DNA of 64,000 nt from NCBI GenBank assembly GCA_001414345.1, contig LLCB01000351.1:16454-80453 (forward strand), read 5' to 3'. Below are positions 21,301 to 33,319 of this stretch, one piece after another (position 1 is the stretch's first letter; each line of letters begins with the position of its first letter). Made by a program: the position numbers and the translations under genes. The DNA comes from Hymenoscyphus infarciens (Eukaryota; Ascomycota; Leotiomycetes; Helotiales; Helotiaceae). The notes under the pieces were generated by a model. It was given only the letters and a program-made list of their open reading frames with translations, was not told the DNA's origin and did no database searches.

Positions 21301-24300
21301 TACATCTGTGAAATGATCCCTAGAGTACCAGAAACATACCCCGAAAAAGTCAATCCAGCAGATTCAGCAACCCTCGTCAGTCCTTCCAATGCCCAGAAAT
21401 GAACAGTGGGGTGTGGATCTTGACATAGAGACATCAATACCCCAGCAATAGTTTTCAGATGGAACCCAGCCGCCATACCTCCAACTTGAGAATGGATGCA
21501 CCCCAATGCCATTGCACAACCAGCTCGAGCAGTTGGCTCACGGTTCGCCACAATCGTATCAATGAGAAATTTAACTTCTTGGTTCGTGTAGGCGTTTCCA
21601 GAGCTATTGCAAAGTCTCGCGAGAGCTTCGTAACCAATACTTCGTACATATTGGTCTTGATGGATGACGAACGGACGTATTATCTCCTGCAATGACTTCT
21701 CCACTGCCGAATTTGCGAGATCTCCCGCAGGAGAAGTAGTCTCTTTTGTAGCCACTTTCAAGGTCGAATACATGGCAGTAGCAACATTGATATTCATTGC
21801 CGCCTTCCGCCCGGGGTCTCGCTGAAGTGAGCCTGCTGACATAAATGTCGCGACCTGTTCCAGAATGCTCTCTTGTATCTTTGCAGGAGTCAAAGGGAAT
21901 GCAATTGCAAACAGCTGAATCGCGATATTGACAACTTCGGTAGCTGGTGGATCCGGAAGTGTTTCAAAGTTCCCTAGGCTACCAAGATACAAAGCCAACG
22001 AGTCGTGCTCAAGCGAGCTGCAAATAGGGGAAAGAAGCACTTTTGAAATTGCAGCATCATATCCTCTTTCTTCGGCCCAGTCATCGTGAGAGTCGCCCTC
22101 ATGCTCATTTGGAAGTTTCTTGACCTTGAATCCACGAACCATACCAGTAACCCCGAAACCACAGTTATCTGCGACGTCCCAAATGTTGTCAAATGTGCTA
22201 GCGGAATTTGCGATTGAGGAGCTCAGTGAGCTTGGTGTATAGTTTTCGGGATCGGCGAAAAACGAAACCGCAAGAGTGAGGAGATTTGATTGAAGCAGTG
22301 CTTCGCTTCCTCCCGCGGGGCTCAAATTAACTAGTTTTGTATAGCATTGTAACACTCGACGCTGAACCATGAGGTCCAGGTCGTGAAGCTGCAGCGATGG
22401 GGTGAGCCTTTGAGTGATATCGTCAGACGATTTCTTCGCTGGCATAGTTTTCAGAAATGCTGATGTGTTCTGAAGCATAGCAGCAACTCGCTTCGAGACA
22501 TCCACAGTCAACAGCCTGCTGTTGAATTGAAGAAAGGCCAAGATAGACCCAAGAGCACACTCTCTCACGTGTGTGAGAAAGGAAGATTCGAGGTAGCTTC
22601 GCTGCGAGGTATTATCCTTGGCGAGTGGCTTAGGGAGGGCATTCTTCCACAAAAGTAACAGCTGTGAAAGATGGATTTTGACAAAGTTGGGTCCCAATGA
22701 CATGAGTCCGCCGATCAAAATCCAAGCGACTTGAATTTGGGTACTTGAAATTCGCAATTCGGATTTGCTACTCGATTTCAACAGCCCTGTTGCGAGAGAT
22801 AAAACTCGACTATTGACATCGACAGAACCGTACAGCGGCTGTAAAGGGGCTGTAGAAATCATTGCAGAAAGACCGTTCGCATATCCAATACACCGGCGGG
22901 GCGAGTTTCTTCCTGTCGTAAGAAGATTCAACTCTCTGTTGACGCTGTTCATACATATAGTCAGGCAAGGAAGAAGTTGCTGTGGGCAAGCAAGAGCAAA
23001 AGTACGGAGACAGTAAGAGACGTAAATCTGAACTGTATAACTTGGGTGTTGAAGGACTTGTAATAACCCATCTCGACACGAATCAGCAAAGGCGTTTGAA
23101 GCGGAGCCCAGAATTTTCATCAGTGATGCCAAGGCACTCAAAACTGCAATGAGTGCGTGTTTCGATGGTTCCGCTCGCTCCTTGATAACTTGAGGGTAAT
23201 TCTTCAAGACATCATTTATCAGGGCTTTTGCGGCGTCAATCTGGCCGGCTTCACCAAGAATCTTCTGTCCAATTACGTCTTCCAAAATAATTTGTACAAA
23301 TCGCCTAGTTGTCAGAAGGCGATATCTGTTGTTGGTAATATTGTTGTGACTTAACACATCAATTGTAAGATGGTCCACAATTTTCATGTACGACGATTCC
23401 ACACTGCTCTCACTGAGACTTTTGAAAATTCTGCTGTAACAAACAGTTACTCCGGCTCTTGCTCGTGTGGTAGTGGATGATTTCACATAAAAAGTTGATA
23501 GCTGTCGCAGCATCTCAGCCAATGAGAAAACAATGATCTGATTCTTTTTTGGCCCAGGACTTGCTGGTCTTTGAATTTCATCATCGTCTCCTCCTGCCAT
23601 CATCGAATTGCGCTTGGTATTCGACCTTTTCAACTTCTTGATTGTTGGAAGATCTGAATCCTGTATCGGGGTTTCCGAGTAATTCTTCACCATAACTTCC
23701 GCAAGGCATCCTCCGGCTGCCTGTCTCACCAAAGGACTTGCTGAGTCGATAGCTTTCCATACGGCCGTTTTTAAATTTTCGAAATCGCTCTGGTTATCGA
23801 AATATGGTGTAAACTTGGCCAACATCTTCATGCATTGGCATGCCGCAATTTGTACCAATGCTGATTTATCACTGGCAGCATAACTCCTAGCCTGCTTCCA
23901 AATATCTCTCGTAATAGCTTCGTCCATACTCCTTTCCAACATTTTGGCAATCTTTCCCGAAGCCTTGAAAATCGCTGCCCGTAAGCCCGCGTTGTTCTGC
24001 GCGTATTTCAGCAGCTTGACCAAGGCCGAGCATGCTAATGGGTGCAACCCAATGGCACTATCCCCCGCAGCAGCAAACACATCCCCAATGCAATAAACCG
24101 CTGCATGCTTAATCCTCAAGTCTCCATCTGATTTCGCCTTCCCGCTGCTAATTATAGTTGCCAAATCATTGATCGTTTCGAAGAGCAGCTTCCTGTCCCC
24201 CTTCCCAAGTATATGCGCCAGACATCGTCCCAGGTTATTCCTAATAACCCGTGTGGGCGGCGGCGCATTCAGAGTTAGAATCTGAAAGATCTCGCGCTTT

Positions 24301-24515
24301 AGATATAATTGTTGGGCTGTGCAATCGTCGGGCTCGAGTCCTTCGACATGTTTTGTGAGGGTGGAGACGAATTTTAGGAGGTATAGGTCTTGTTGTTCGG
24401 AAGGGAGCGACTGGAGCTTCTTGAGGTCGAGCTCAGGAGTTGAAGAGAGCTCCGAGCGGGAGGGGAGAACGACCTGGGACCCGTTCGCGGAGGTTGAGAG
24501 GTTTGTCGAGGACAT
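18307..24515 (-). CDS. LAA1: LAA1/HEATR5-family HEAT-repeat protein (AP-1 accessory)
   Basis: Two exons (18840-24515 and 18307-18789; 50-bp intron with GTAAGT donor, phase 0) give about 2052 aa, the size of yeast Laa1 and animal HEATR5. The whole protein is alpha-helical HEAT repeats; the N-terminal block (LPSEQQDLYLLKFVSTLTKH, then NLGRCLAHILGKGDRK and DLRIKHAAVYCIGDVFAAAG) is the conserved HEATR5 start. Laa1 binds the AP-1 clathrin adaptor and helps recruit it to trans-Golgi/endosomal membranes. The frame is open to an upstream ATG at 24608, but its extra 31 residues look like translated leader, so the ATG at 24515 (MSSTNLS) is preferred. It is divergent from the TACO1-like gene, sharing a promoter of under 200 bp. 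Confidence 0.9.
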
Positions 24516-24707
24516 TGACACGTCTTTATGTAGAGTTGGAGAGAACGTGCAAGATAGTTGGGATTGGAAGAGGAGAGTGCTTTCGCAACTGTTTCCCAGA
24601 CACTGCATCAGCGATCATCGGAACATTATCGGGTAATCTTTTTAAATTCAAAGCATCTCCAGAAGATCAGACCAGAGGAGGAGTATTTACTTCTGTACAT
24701 ACATAAA
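24516..24707. promoter_or_regulatory. Compact divergent promoter of LAA1 and the TACO1-like gene
   Basis: 192 bp separate the preferred LAA1 start (minus) from the TACO1-like start (plus). If the upstream LAA1 ATG at 24608 is used, only 99 bp remain, which argues for the shorter form. Confidence 0.5.
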
Positions 24708-25691
24708 ATGACTCCTTTTTTTAGAGGCCTTCGTCCTTTCATTACGAAAAATGATTCAATATGTTCACGCTGTCTCCAGTTCTCCACCACATCTACGGCA
24801 CAATCAGGCCATAGTCGCTGGTCCAAAATCAAGCACGATAAAGGAGTCGTAGACCACAGGAGAAGCAAGTTCAACCAATTGCTCTCAAATGAAATTGCAT
24901 TCGCCTCCAAAAGTATGCTGATTAATTTCCTCTCCTGTAAGCCGGAAAGCTAACAGATACACAGTTGGTGGACCCGATCCCAGTACCAACTACAAACTAG
25001 CAACCGCTCTCCAGAATGCTAAGAAAGGTACATAATGTAGCACCTCCTATCTGTCAACCTCAAAATCTACGCAAACTCACAAGTACCAGGCGGCTACCCA
25101 AAAGCAAACATGGCAGCAGCAATAGCACGAGGGCAGGGAAAATCCATTACTGGAGGGACCCTCGAATACATCACACTAGAAGCAATTGCGCCACCCCAAA
25201 TAGCGATGATTATCGAAGCAGAAACCGATCGTTCGAAACGGACACTAGAAGACCTACGATATATCGTCAAGAAAGGAGGCGGCGCTGCCACACCCACTAC
25301 TTATTTATTTCAGAAGAAAGGACGGGTGGTGTTTGAGGTCGATGAAACGCTGGGAGTGGATGATGTACTAGATGAGGCTATTGAAGCTGGCGCCGAGGAT
25401 GTAGAAACCGACGAAGATGGCAGTATCGTTGTTTGGACGGAACCTAATAAGACCACTTCGGCGGGACAATCGCTGGAGAAGAGTTTAGGGTTGAAGGTGG
25501 AAAGTTCACAAATTCTATGGGACTCTAATAAAGATACCAGGGTGCAATTGGACACGGAAACTTCGAGGCCTTTTCTGGATCTCGTTGACCAAATCAGAAA
25601 TGAACAAACTGTACAGGCTGTGTATGCGAATGTTGCTCAGGGAAGCTTGACTGATGAGGAATGGGACGAAGTAGAGAGCAAATTAGATTAG
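24708..25691 (+). CDS. TACO1/YebC-family mitochondrial translation factor
   Basis: Three exons (24708-24912, 24965-25027, 25090-25691) give 289 aa. After a mitochondrial-type leader rich in Arg, Ser and Thr comes GHSRWSKIKHDKG, the signature N-terminus of the YebC/TACO1 family. It is followed by GGPDPSTNYKLATALQNAKK and then the core domain (GGGAATPTTYLFQKKGRVVF and acidic repeats). In animals TACO1 promotes translation of the COX1 mRNA on mitoribosomes by easing proline-rich stalls; yeast Dpc29 is the fungal relative. The second acceptor is uncertain: TACCAG at 25084-25089 is preferred (KKGGYPKANM) over the AAG at 25083. It is convergent with PET100, another cytochrome oxidase factor. Confidence 0.88.
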
Positions 25692-26078
25692 TAGACCATA
25701 GAATGTATCATAGATGTACGGTAGATGTAAATCAAGTGTATTTGTGCCATTGTAGCGGGGAGTCTGCCAGATATCTTGGCCCATTGTTTTGTACAATACA
25801 TTTTTGCTTGTAGTCGTTCAGTGACCATCGATTTTCCCTAGTCCTCAACGCCTTCAATGCATAGGTAACGCCCTCTCCCAATCTTCAATATGTCCAGTCG
25901 AGTTCTCCATCATACACCCCTCGCTTCTCAACCCGTTTTCTCCTCCCGCGGTCGATTGGTGGCGTGGTTTGAGCCACCAAGAGAGGGATCGAGTTTCGAT
26001 AGCGCGGTGTATAATAACCTCCCCATCCCCTACACCCTCTCTCCGCCCTCAATTTTCAATTCCAAATCGCCCCTTCTC
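25692..26078. other. Intergenic, convergent 3' ends of TACO1-like and PET100
   Basis: 387 bp. Plus-strand open frames that start here run over PET100 in antisense and are not supported as genes. Confidence 0.45.
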
Positions 26079-26428
26079 TCACGAACCACCACTGCTACCC
26101 TCCCCATTCCCACCATCTCCCTTCTTAATCCCCTCATTCGCCAACCGCTGATCCCTCAAAAAAAGCCTCCTCTTCCGCAACCTCTCAAGCTCACTCCTAA
26201 TCTCATCCCTCTCAAACGGAATACGATTCGTCTGTTCCGGCTTGGGCCAGAAATCCGGCACCGAGAATTGCTTGTCGAGGTTCGTGCCGTAGTAGTACAT
26301 TATTGCGATGGGGAACATGATGTACATGCTGAACTAGAAGGTGGTATGTCAGTTGGGGATTGATAAGGAGGGGAGAGTTGGATTGGGAGAAAAAGTACTT
26401 TGAAAACTTCGAGGTTTGGACCTCCCAT
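26079..26428 (-). CDS. PET100: Cytochrome c oxidase assembly protein PET100
   Basis: Two exons (26399-26428 and 26079-26333) encode 94 aa. The first exon supplies only MGGPNLEVFK, and the 65-bp intron then joins in phase 0 to FSMYIMFPIAIMYYYGTNLD. PET100 is a small inner-membrane protein with one N-terminal transmembrane helix that chaperones a late step of complex IV assembly. Here the hydrophobic helix (about residues 11-25), the NLDKQFSVPDFWP stretch and the charged coiled tail (ERDEIRSELERLRKRRL) all match the family. The length is normal, ending in a Gly/Ser-rich tail. It would be missed by a scan that ignores the 30-nt first exon. Confidence 0.9.
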
Positions 26429-26822
26429 TTTGGCGGTTTGGTGAGGATCAAGTTGGGTGGTTTGTGGTTTGTATGATCTTTTGGAGTCGACTTGATTCAG
26501 AGCAAAATCGTCCGACTCGGTATCATCACGTGGATTTCAAAGCCCGAATTCACCCCTGCAATTATGTACCGAGGCCCGGGTCTTCAAGCTTCCCCACGAT
26601 TTCAACTTCACTTGAAGTTTGAAGCACTTCACTTCAGTACTTCGTCTGAAAAAAAGTCGTGTTATCAAGTTGCTTGAGACAATTTGGAAATTGCGACTTG
26701 CAACAAAAAATCAATACCATACCTCACACAGCTTTGCATTCACTGCGTATTAGATCTGAACAGCATTATTTTGCTTACATATAGAGTACACTCTACCTGC
26801 AATTAGCTCATTCTATATCACA
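26429..26822. promoter_or_regulatory. Divergent promoter region of PET100 and the enoyl-CoA isomerase gene
   Basis: 394 bp between divergent start codons. Nothing more specific was recognised. Confidence 0.4.
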
Positions 26823-27734
26823 ATGGCCGATACAGTTAAAGTCGAATACAAAGGAAAGATTGCAGTCATTACAATAGACAATGAGAAGAAACTCAATGCC
26901 TTGAATCAAGATGGGTATTACCAACTTGCGAAATATATGAGAGAAGTTGCTACACATGATGAAGTTTTCATTACAGTTTTGACTGGAAAGGGTATATATT
27001 TCCAATTCATGTTTGAAATATATCAACTAAAATTATAACAGGGCGTTTTTTCTCGGCGTAAGTCTCATCGGACGCTGTTAAAGCCAATGGTACTAACATC
27101 CAATTCTAGAGGAGCAGACGTAGCAATTAGCAACTCTCAACCAGAAGGAACAGACGTAACCAAACACTGGCTCCAAAACTTCGTTGCCCACAACCTAAAC
27201 ATAACCCACGCCTTCTACACACACCCAAAAATCCTCATCGCAGCCCTAAACGGCCCAGCAATCGGTCTTTCTGCAGCTTTAATCGCATTCGCAGACTTCA
27301 TATACTGCGTCCCCTCAACATTCCTCCTCACCCCCTTCTCCAGCATCGGTCTCGTCACAGAAGGCGGCGCATCTAGAGCTTTTGTTCAGAGATTGGGTAT
27401 CAGTAAAGCGAATGAGGCGTTGATTATGAGCAAACGGTTGACTGCTGAGGAGTTGTTGCAAGTTGGGTTTGTGAATAAGATTTTTGATTGTGGGAAGGGC
27501 GAGGATGAGAAGTTCCGGGGATTGGTTTTTGAGGAGATTGAGAATAGACTTGGGACCCATCTTAATGGGGAGAGTCTGATAAAAATCAAGGCTTTGATTA
27601 GAAAGCCGGAGAGAGAGGTTATGGATGCGCAGGGTGTGGCCGAGGTGTTTGGGGGACTTGAACGATTTACGTCGGGGGTACCACAGGAGGAATTTAGGAA
27701 GATTGCTAGTGGCGAGAAGAGGCATAAGCTATGA
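26823..27734 (+). CDS. ECI1: Peroxisomal enoyl-CoA isomerase/hydratase (crotonase fold)
   Basis: Three exons (26823-26991, 27042-27057, 27110-27734) give 269 aa. The 16-nt middle exon supplies GRFFSA, completing the oxyanion-hole segment GKGRFFSAGADVA. The second oxyanion glycine block is ALNGPAIGLSAAL; the region SSIGLVTEGGASRAF carries the acidic residue that acts as base in delta3,delta2-enoyl-CoA isomerases. The protein ends in HKL, close to the HRL-type peroxisomal targeting signal of yeast Eci1. The role is shifting double bonds during beta-oxidation of unsaturated fatty acids. An enoyl-CoA hydratase of the same fold is the alternative. Introns of 50 and 52 bp are canonical. Confidence 0.85.
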
Positions 27735-28036
27735 TTTCCATGTGGAGGGTCATGTAGAAAAGAAATTTGGGATGGTGCCATTTTGGACGAGGTCGTAGGC
27801 TTTTCGGGATCGTCAGCATTTATGTTATATCTCTATATAGTTTAGACAGAGAAGAAATGCTCACAGCTAAGATATAGGCTTAACAGCCCTATAGCCAAGC
27901 AAAACAGACGTAGACAAAATCCAAACTACGCTGAGCGAATCAAAAGTTCCACATACCATTGGAAAAACCTATTGTACTCCAAACACCAGAAACACCAGTA
28001 TTCTTCCCAGACTCCAAACTCCGAATTTTCGCTGAA
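27735..28036. other. Intergenic, convergent 3' ends
   Basis: 302 bp between the ECI1-like and CWC21 genes; no feature seen. Confidence 0.4.
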
Positions 28037-28597
28037 TCAGTTTTCCTCTTTCAATCGCCCCTCCTTCTCCATCTTGGCAGCTCTTTTCTCTTCGTCTCTC
28101 TTCCAATGGCTACCCTCTTCGTAGTTTTTGCTGATTCCAAGAGCACTTCTGAATTTGTCGTCCTGCTTGATCTTCGCCTCGGCCAGTTCGTGTACTTGGT
28201 GCATCTTAAGTCCCTTCGCATTTGGTCCGCCTCCTCTACCTCGTTCTAATTCTTTGAGTAACTTCTTTCGTAGTCCCTCGGTTCGTGTCTCGATTTCTTC
28301 CTCGTCGACACTATTCGATATTTGTTAGATGTGGACTCGAAATGGAAATCGCGTGAAGTGAACGTACCCCTCATCCTCTAGCCTATCTCTCAATTCAAAA
28401 ACTTCCAACTCGACAGCTCGCTTTCGGTCGTGTTCCAGAATATCCTTATCTGGTTGTCTCGGTCGGTGCTTCATGCTATCGATGTCGGTGGAGTATGGTT
28501 TGCCTTGGTCGCGGGGTCGAAGGTGTGCGAGGTTTCGTTGGACATAGCCAGAGGTTCCACTACCACGAGGGGTGGTAAGTCCAACGTTTGAAGACAT
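28037..28597 (-). CDS. CWC21: Pre-mRNA splicing factor CWC21 (cwf21 domain)
   Basis: Two exons (28368-28597 and 28037-28310; 57-bp intron, phase 2) give 167 aa. The N-terminus MSSNVGLTTPRGSGTSGYVQ, followed by RNLAHLRPRD, is the near-invariant start of Cwc21 and of the animal SRRM2 N-terminus. The cwf21 helical domain follows after PDKDILEHDRKRAVELEV; exon 2 gives VDEEEIETR and a Lys/Glu-rich C-terminal helix. Cwc21 binds Prp8 and Snu114 in the active spliceosome and keeps the exon channel. It is divergent from CDC123 across 318 bp. Confidence 0.92.
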
Positions 28598-28915
28598 GGT
28601 GAGGTGTATTCGAGGGTTTATTGGCGGTAAGAAAAGTCAGGATACTGTAGGAGTTGGAGAAGTATCGCAATGAAAGCATTTGGCTGGAGAAGGGACGACA
28701 GGGGTCCGGGTCCTTGTCTAAATAGTGAAGGCGGTGTATTAAAATGGGCCGGCAGAATTTGGAAATTGCCCCTCGGTTTTATGACTCGACAGTGAATGTT
28801 TATTTACAAAGCTCCAAGAGCAATATCTACTTCTTTCCTTGCGGCTATCTTCGCATCTAGAGTTTCTCAGCTTGCAAACTTCCTCTCATAGAATCCGGTT
28901 TTCCCTACCGCCGCC
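28598..28915. promoter_or_regulatory. Divergent promoter region of CWC21 and CDC123
   Basis: 318 bp between the two start codons. The CDC123 start has a strong context, CCGCCATGCC. Confidence 0.45.
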
Positions 28916-30183
28916 ATGCCAGCTCTCGACTCTTCCGCAGAACCCCTCGATATACAACCACTGATCAGACTTCCCTTTGAACCTATCTCGAGATCACATA
29001 TTCTTCATTGCTCATACGATTACTGGCATCCAAAGTACTAACCAAATTTCAATTTCGAGCAAAAATATCCTTTTCTAACAAAGCTGGTAGGTACCGATCA
29101 TCAACCCTCAAATCACGAATAATTCCTCTCTCCGCCGCCTTCCTCGCATACCTTCGCGAAGATGGCATCGTCCTTCCCCCGGAAACAACCGTCCCCAACC
29201 CAAACACAAATGAAAATATATCAGGTGGCGATGGATGGGATGAAGATGAAGACGAAGACCCTTCCCTAAAATTCCCCGAAATACACCAACAAATCAAAGA
29301 TACAATCGCCGAGCTGGGAGGACTTGTTGCGCCAAAACTCAACTGGTCCTCACCAAAAGATGCAACATGGATCAGTATGACGAAGAACAGCATGGAATGT
29401 GCGACTCCCAACGATATATACCTATTACTCAAATCCTCGGATTTCATCACCCACGATTTAGAACACGCCTTCGACGATTGCGCCGAGGACGAAACTTTGC
29501 GACAGGAGGATATAAAATACGTTTTGGTTTTACGGAAATGGTTCAAAGCAAACCCGTCTTGCGAATTCCGATGTTTTGTGAAGAAGAAGAGGATAATTGG
29601 TATTTGTCAGAGGGATCTGAATCATTTCGAGTTCTTGTTTTCCATGCAGCAGCAACTCAGAGATACGATATTGGAATATTTCGATAAAACGATCAAGACA
29701 ACGTTCCCCGACGATGATTTTGTTCTTGATATTTATATCCCGGAACCGTACAATAAAGTCAGACTTATGGATATAAATCCTTGGGCTCCACGTACCGATC
29801 CATTACTGTTCTCGTGGCTGGAACTACTTACAATGCCTCTTCCCGCTCCACTCCTTGGTGTTCCAGAATCATCCGCGACTGCACCCATACAAGTTAGCAG
29901 CGATGAAGATACGCAAGACGAAGAAGTCGAAGAACTAGAATGGAAGCCAGAGATTAGATTAGTCAAGAAAGACGACCCAGAAGCATATAGCTTTGCAAGT
30001 CCGCAATATAGCGCGCACAAAATACCCAAAGATGTAGTCGATGCAAGTTTAGGCGGCGAAAGTAGTATGAGAGAGTTCGCAGATCAGTGGAAGAAAATGA
30101 TGGATGGCGGAGAGCAGATGCAGACAGGGGGTGAGGATGACGATTCTAGTGATGATGGTGGAGATATTGCTGTGGAGTCATAG
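28916..30183 (+). CDS. CDC123: eIF2 assembly chaperone CDC123 (D123 family)
   Basis: Exons 28916-29034 and 29091-30183 (56-bp intron, phase 2) give 403 aa. Exon 1 encodes SRSHILHCSYDYWHPKY and exon 2 continues RSSTLKSRIIPLSAAFLAYL, typical of D123. Further blocks are KLNWSSPKDATWI, NSMECATPNDIYLLLKSSD, EFRCFVKKKRIIGICQRD and the metal-binding DIYIPEPYNKVRLMDINPW, all of the ATP-grasp fold. Cdc123 assembles the translation initiation factor eIF2 by helping gamma bind alpha. The C-terminus is an acidic Ser/Asp-rich tail. Length and motifs are normal. Confidence 0.95.
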
Positions 30184-31365
30184 CGAGAGTGAAATCTAAA
30201 AAACGGCATCAAATCCAACTCATGGTAAAGTGCATTCCAAAATACTCTTAATTGGTTTCGCGTGGGACTTAGTGGTCCAAAGGTTCAAAATCAAACTTCT
30301 ATGGTTCGCTTCTTTCCTATTAGAAGCCAGTCTGGCAAGTGCCTAATTCTAAATCATTTACACAGAAAGATATTGTATCCATTTTTGGAGGGTTTCCGGA
30401 GGGTTTCTGGATAATGGAAAATGATGAACATTTATCGTCCGAACTTCAGTCATATGACCCCCGTGCCTTGACCCCCTCCCCCCCAAAAGGTTTTTGGATG
30501 AATGATTTTACGAAACAAGAACACAAACTGCTATACGAAGCCTAGCAAAACTTAGAAATTTATTTTTCTTGCGAATGAAGTAGGAAGTGGGAAAGAGGGA
30601 AAGAGGGGAGGGATTGCTAATGATCGGGGTGGGAAACAGCTGTATATTATGCGAGTAAAGCTGCGGTTATTGCTATGTCTAAGTGTGATGCTATTGACGT
30701 AGGTTTCTCAATCTCAATGGCTCCCTTTTTGGAAGGATGTTCGGCTGATTTTGATAATACTTAGTATGCGCAACATATCATCTGTATAAATTGTGTTTGT
30801 CCTGGAGCTATTGCGTAAGTCTCTCTCCCATTTTCCCCAATATAACCCCATTCTCCTTCTCAAAACATCAAGCGAGTGTAAGTTTTTTCTTTATGCGGAT
30901 TTTGGGCCCTCTTTTTGGGAAGATGCAGGCTTTGGGGAAGAAGGAAGGCGAGGAGTATATTCATTGGGAACGGTTGAAGGTGAATTTCAGTTCAAACCAA
31001 TATGTATCATCGTGCCTTCTTCTAGCTCTTTAGCGAGACGAGGCTTGGCGAATGTATATCACCACTTCTCAACCTCTTTACCTTCTCTCTTCTACACTTC
31101 TACAACCACATCTTCAACCCCTTTCAATCTCCCTCACGCTCCACCATGCTTGATACTTCTTGAACGACAGTCGAGTTTCTTCAGAGCTTTTCTTGCGACT
31201 TGCAGCTATTTGCAATATCAGCTGTTGTCTGCTCTCACTGCTTCAGCTTCGCGTTGTAGTACCGAGGTATTTTCCTCCGCCTTCACCTGACGTTGAATAT
31301 CGACCACATTCAACCTCCGTTTCGTCTTCGACTCCGTCTTCTTACCCAGAAACACTCTTGTCAAG
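30184..31365. other. Intergenic, upstream region of the 564-aa protein gene
   Basis: 1.18 kb with pyrimidine-rich stretches near 31030-31360 that look like a fungal 5' leader. Short open frames (for example 30339-30545 and 30793-31290) show no recognisable motif and are not called. Confidence 0.45.
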
Positions 31366-33319
31366 ATGGTTTTGACTGGAGCTCCTGGCTCGGAAATCGA
31401 GATTCGCCTTCGAAAAATAACTGGAGACGAACCAGCGAAAACGATTTACTTCGATGAATATGCCTCGGCTGCAAAAAAAAGCGTCGATCCTCCTTGGTTC
31501 AAGGATGGATACAAACAGATCAAGACAACGCGGCATATAATTCCAGAGGATGCCAGATACGCGATTGAAGTCACTGCCAAGAAGGGACTCGTCCGCGGAA
31601 AGTACAACGACAATTCCCTTGCGGTTAAAGTTACAGATCTGGGTTCCGGTATCAACTTTATCCCCACCATATGGCATGACCTGAATATCGGAGCCGGGGT
31701 TTTGCAAAATGATGTAACCTTTGTACTGTCCCATGCGGAACAGGCAGTTGTAAACGGGGAGGTGCGGCAGAATGTGGAGCTGTCTTTCCAGAGTTTATCT
31801 CTAGGTCGGTTGTCAAACTATTTTGAAACGATTTATTATTGATGATTAAAACCAGATGAGAACCTCGACCGCGAAATTGGTAGAGACGGAAATCACCCAG
31901 AACGGAAAAGCGGGATAGTGGTGCAAATAAGTCGCTACAGCAAGAAGACTAACAACCCAAGGGCAGAATATACTGAGGAAATGGCACGTTATGAACAGCA
32001 GGTTGCGAGGGGGAGTAATACTTTTACTAAATCACAAGTGATTAGTGAGTACGATTTCTCAAAAAAAGGAATCTCACATGAACCAGGGTATGTAAAGGCT
32101 CTCTGAGCCCAACCCTTTTTGCATTAATTAACACTTTCTAGCTTTGCGGGTGGTGACATATCGTCGAGACCTTTGAAAAAATCAAGTTCGTTGGAAGCGA
32201 CAGCAGAGTTCCGAGAGACACGCATATGCACATTCCTCTTACATAGTGCTGGTAAGTGCCATTGGAATTTCTCTTCTACTAGTCTGACGCGTTTTTAGAT
32301 TATCTTGAACATGAAAATTTCCGCAAAGCGCCAATTCCACTAGAAATGTATTCATGGACCGCTTTGAATTACCGGGAAAAGCAACAGTCCTTCGAAAAAC
32401 TTCAGGTTGGCTGTGATCTCTGCTAACCACATATATCAGCGGTGCTAATTTGTGAACAGGTCAGAGATCGGGAGTTTGTGCTGCAGCGTCAAATCCTCGA
32501 AGCTGGTCCAGGCGCAGATCTTAAAGCTATTAGGAAGACGCTGTTTGAGGGGGAATTTCATCCTAGACGTTGGCTCCCTTGGAAAGAACATACAGCCGAA
32601 GCGAGAGAGGAAATAGTCAAGACTCTACAAGTTAGTCTCCTATTAGTCATGTAAGAGTGAAACTAATATACATGTTTACATAGGAACGTATCACGTGGTT
32701 TGAAAGTGGTGTACCCCCGCTGGATCATTCCGCAAAGACGCCTCCAGTCACCAAATTACCACAATTATGCAAAAAACAAGAGCAATTCCAGTCTGTCAGC
32801 ATTAAAAAAGAGAAGGCTTCTACTGCAATATCTCTTGACTCTGATTCTGAGGACGAATTACCCCTTCAGATTGTTCGAGACAATGCCGCACATTGGAAGC
32901 CCGTTGTTCCTCCCATTTCGAAGAGTGGGGCAGCGATTCTTTTACCTACTATCCGAGGCAAGCCCATTAATCTTGCGCTCGGCGACAAACACGCTCCCCC
33001 ATCGTCTAACAGAAGACCCGCCCAGAACCGTACGATCAAGAACGAACCGATTGATCTTGATACCTTTGTTCTACTGCCACCAGCAAAACTCACGGGGGGA
33101 GGTTCTAACACAATTAAGCGAGAGGGGGGGACTAACAATATCACCGGAATCAAGAGAAACTACGAAGAAAGCCATGCTGAAGAATTAGAAAAACTGAAGG
33201 AGGAAGATGATGATTTGAGGATGGACCTGGAATATCTGGAGAGAATCATGGAGACCAGACGAGCAAGAAAAGAGAAAAGAGCCAGAATATCTGCCCTCGA
33301 GGCCTCTCAACATGACTAG
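31366..33319 (+). CDS. Unrecognised 564-aa protein with charged helical C-terminus
   Basis: Six exons (31366-31804, 31856-32087, 32142-32251, 32299-32405, 32460-32630, 32684-33319) join in consistent phase through short GT-AG introns, which strongly supports a real gene. I do not recognise the family. Residues 1-150 are beta-rich (EIEIRLRK, RYAIEVTAKK, VTFVLSHAEQAVV), suggesting a sandwich-like domain. A middle part has YSWTALNYREKQ and a Trp-rich patch (HPRRWLPWKEH). The C-terminal 200 residues are disordered with KKE/KRE-like charged spots (IKKEKAS, IKNEPIDLD, IKREGG), which resemble sumoylation sites, and end in a predicted coiled coil (EELEKLKEEDDDLRMDLEY) with a basic tail. A nuclear role is a guess from these features. 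Confidence 0.8.

Noticed and set aside
25890..26363. 157-codon plus-strand open frame
   Set aside because: Antisense to PET100 exon 2, low-complexity Pro/Ser-rich translation, no motif.
29049..29546. 165-codon minus-strand open frame
   Set aside because: Antisense shadow of CDC123.
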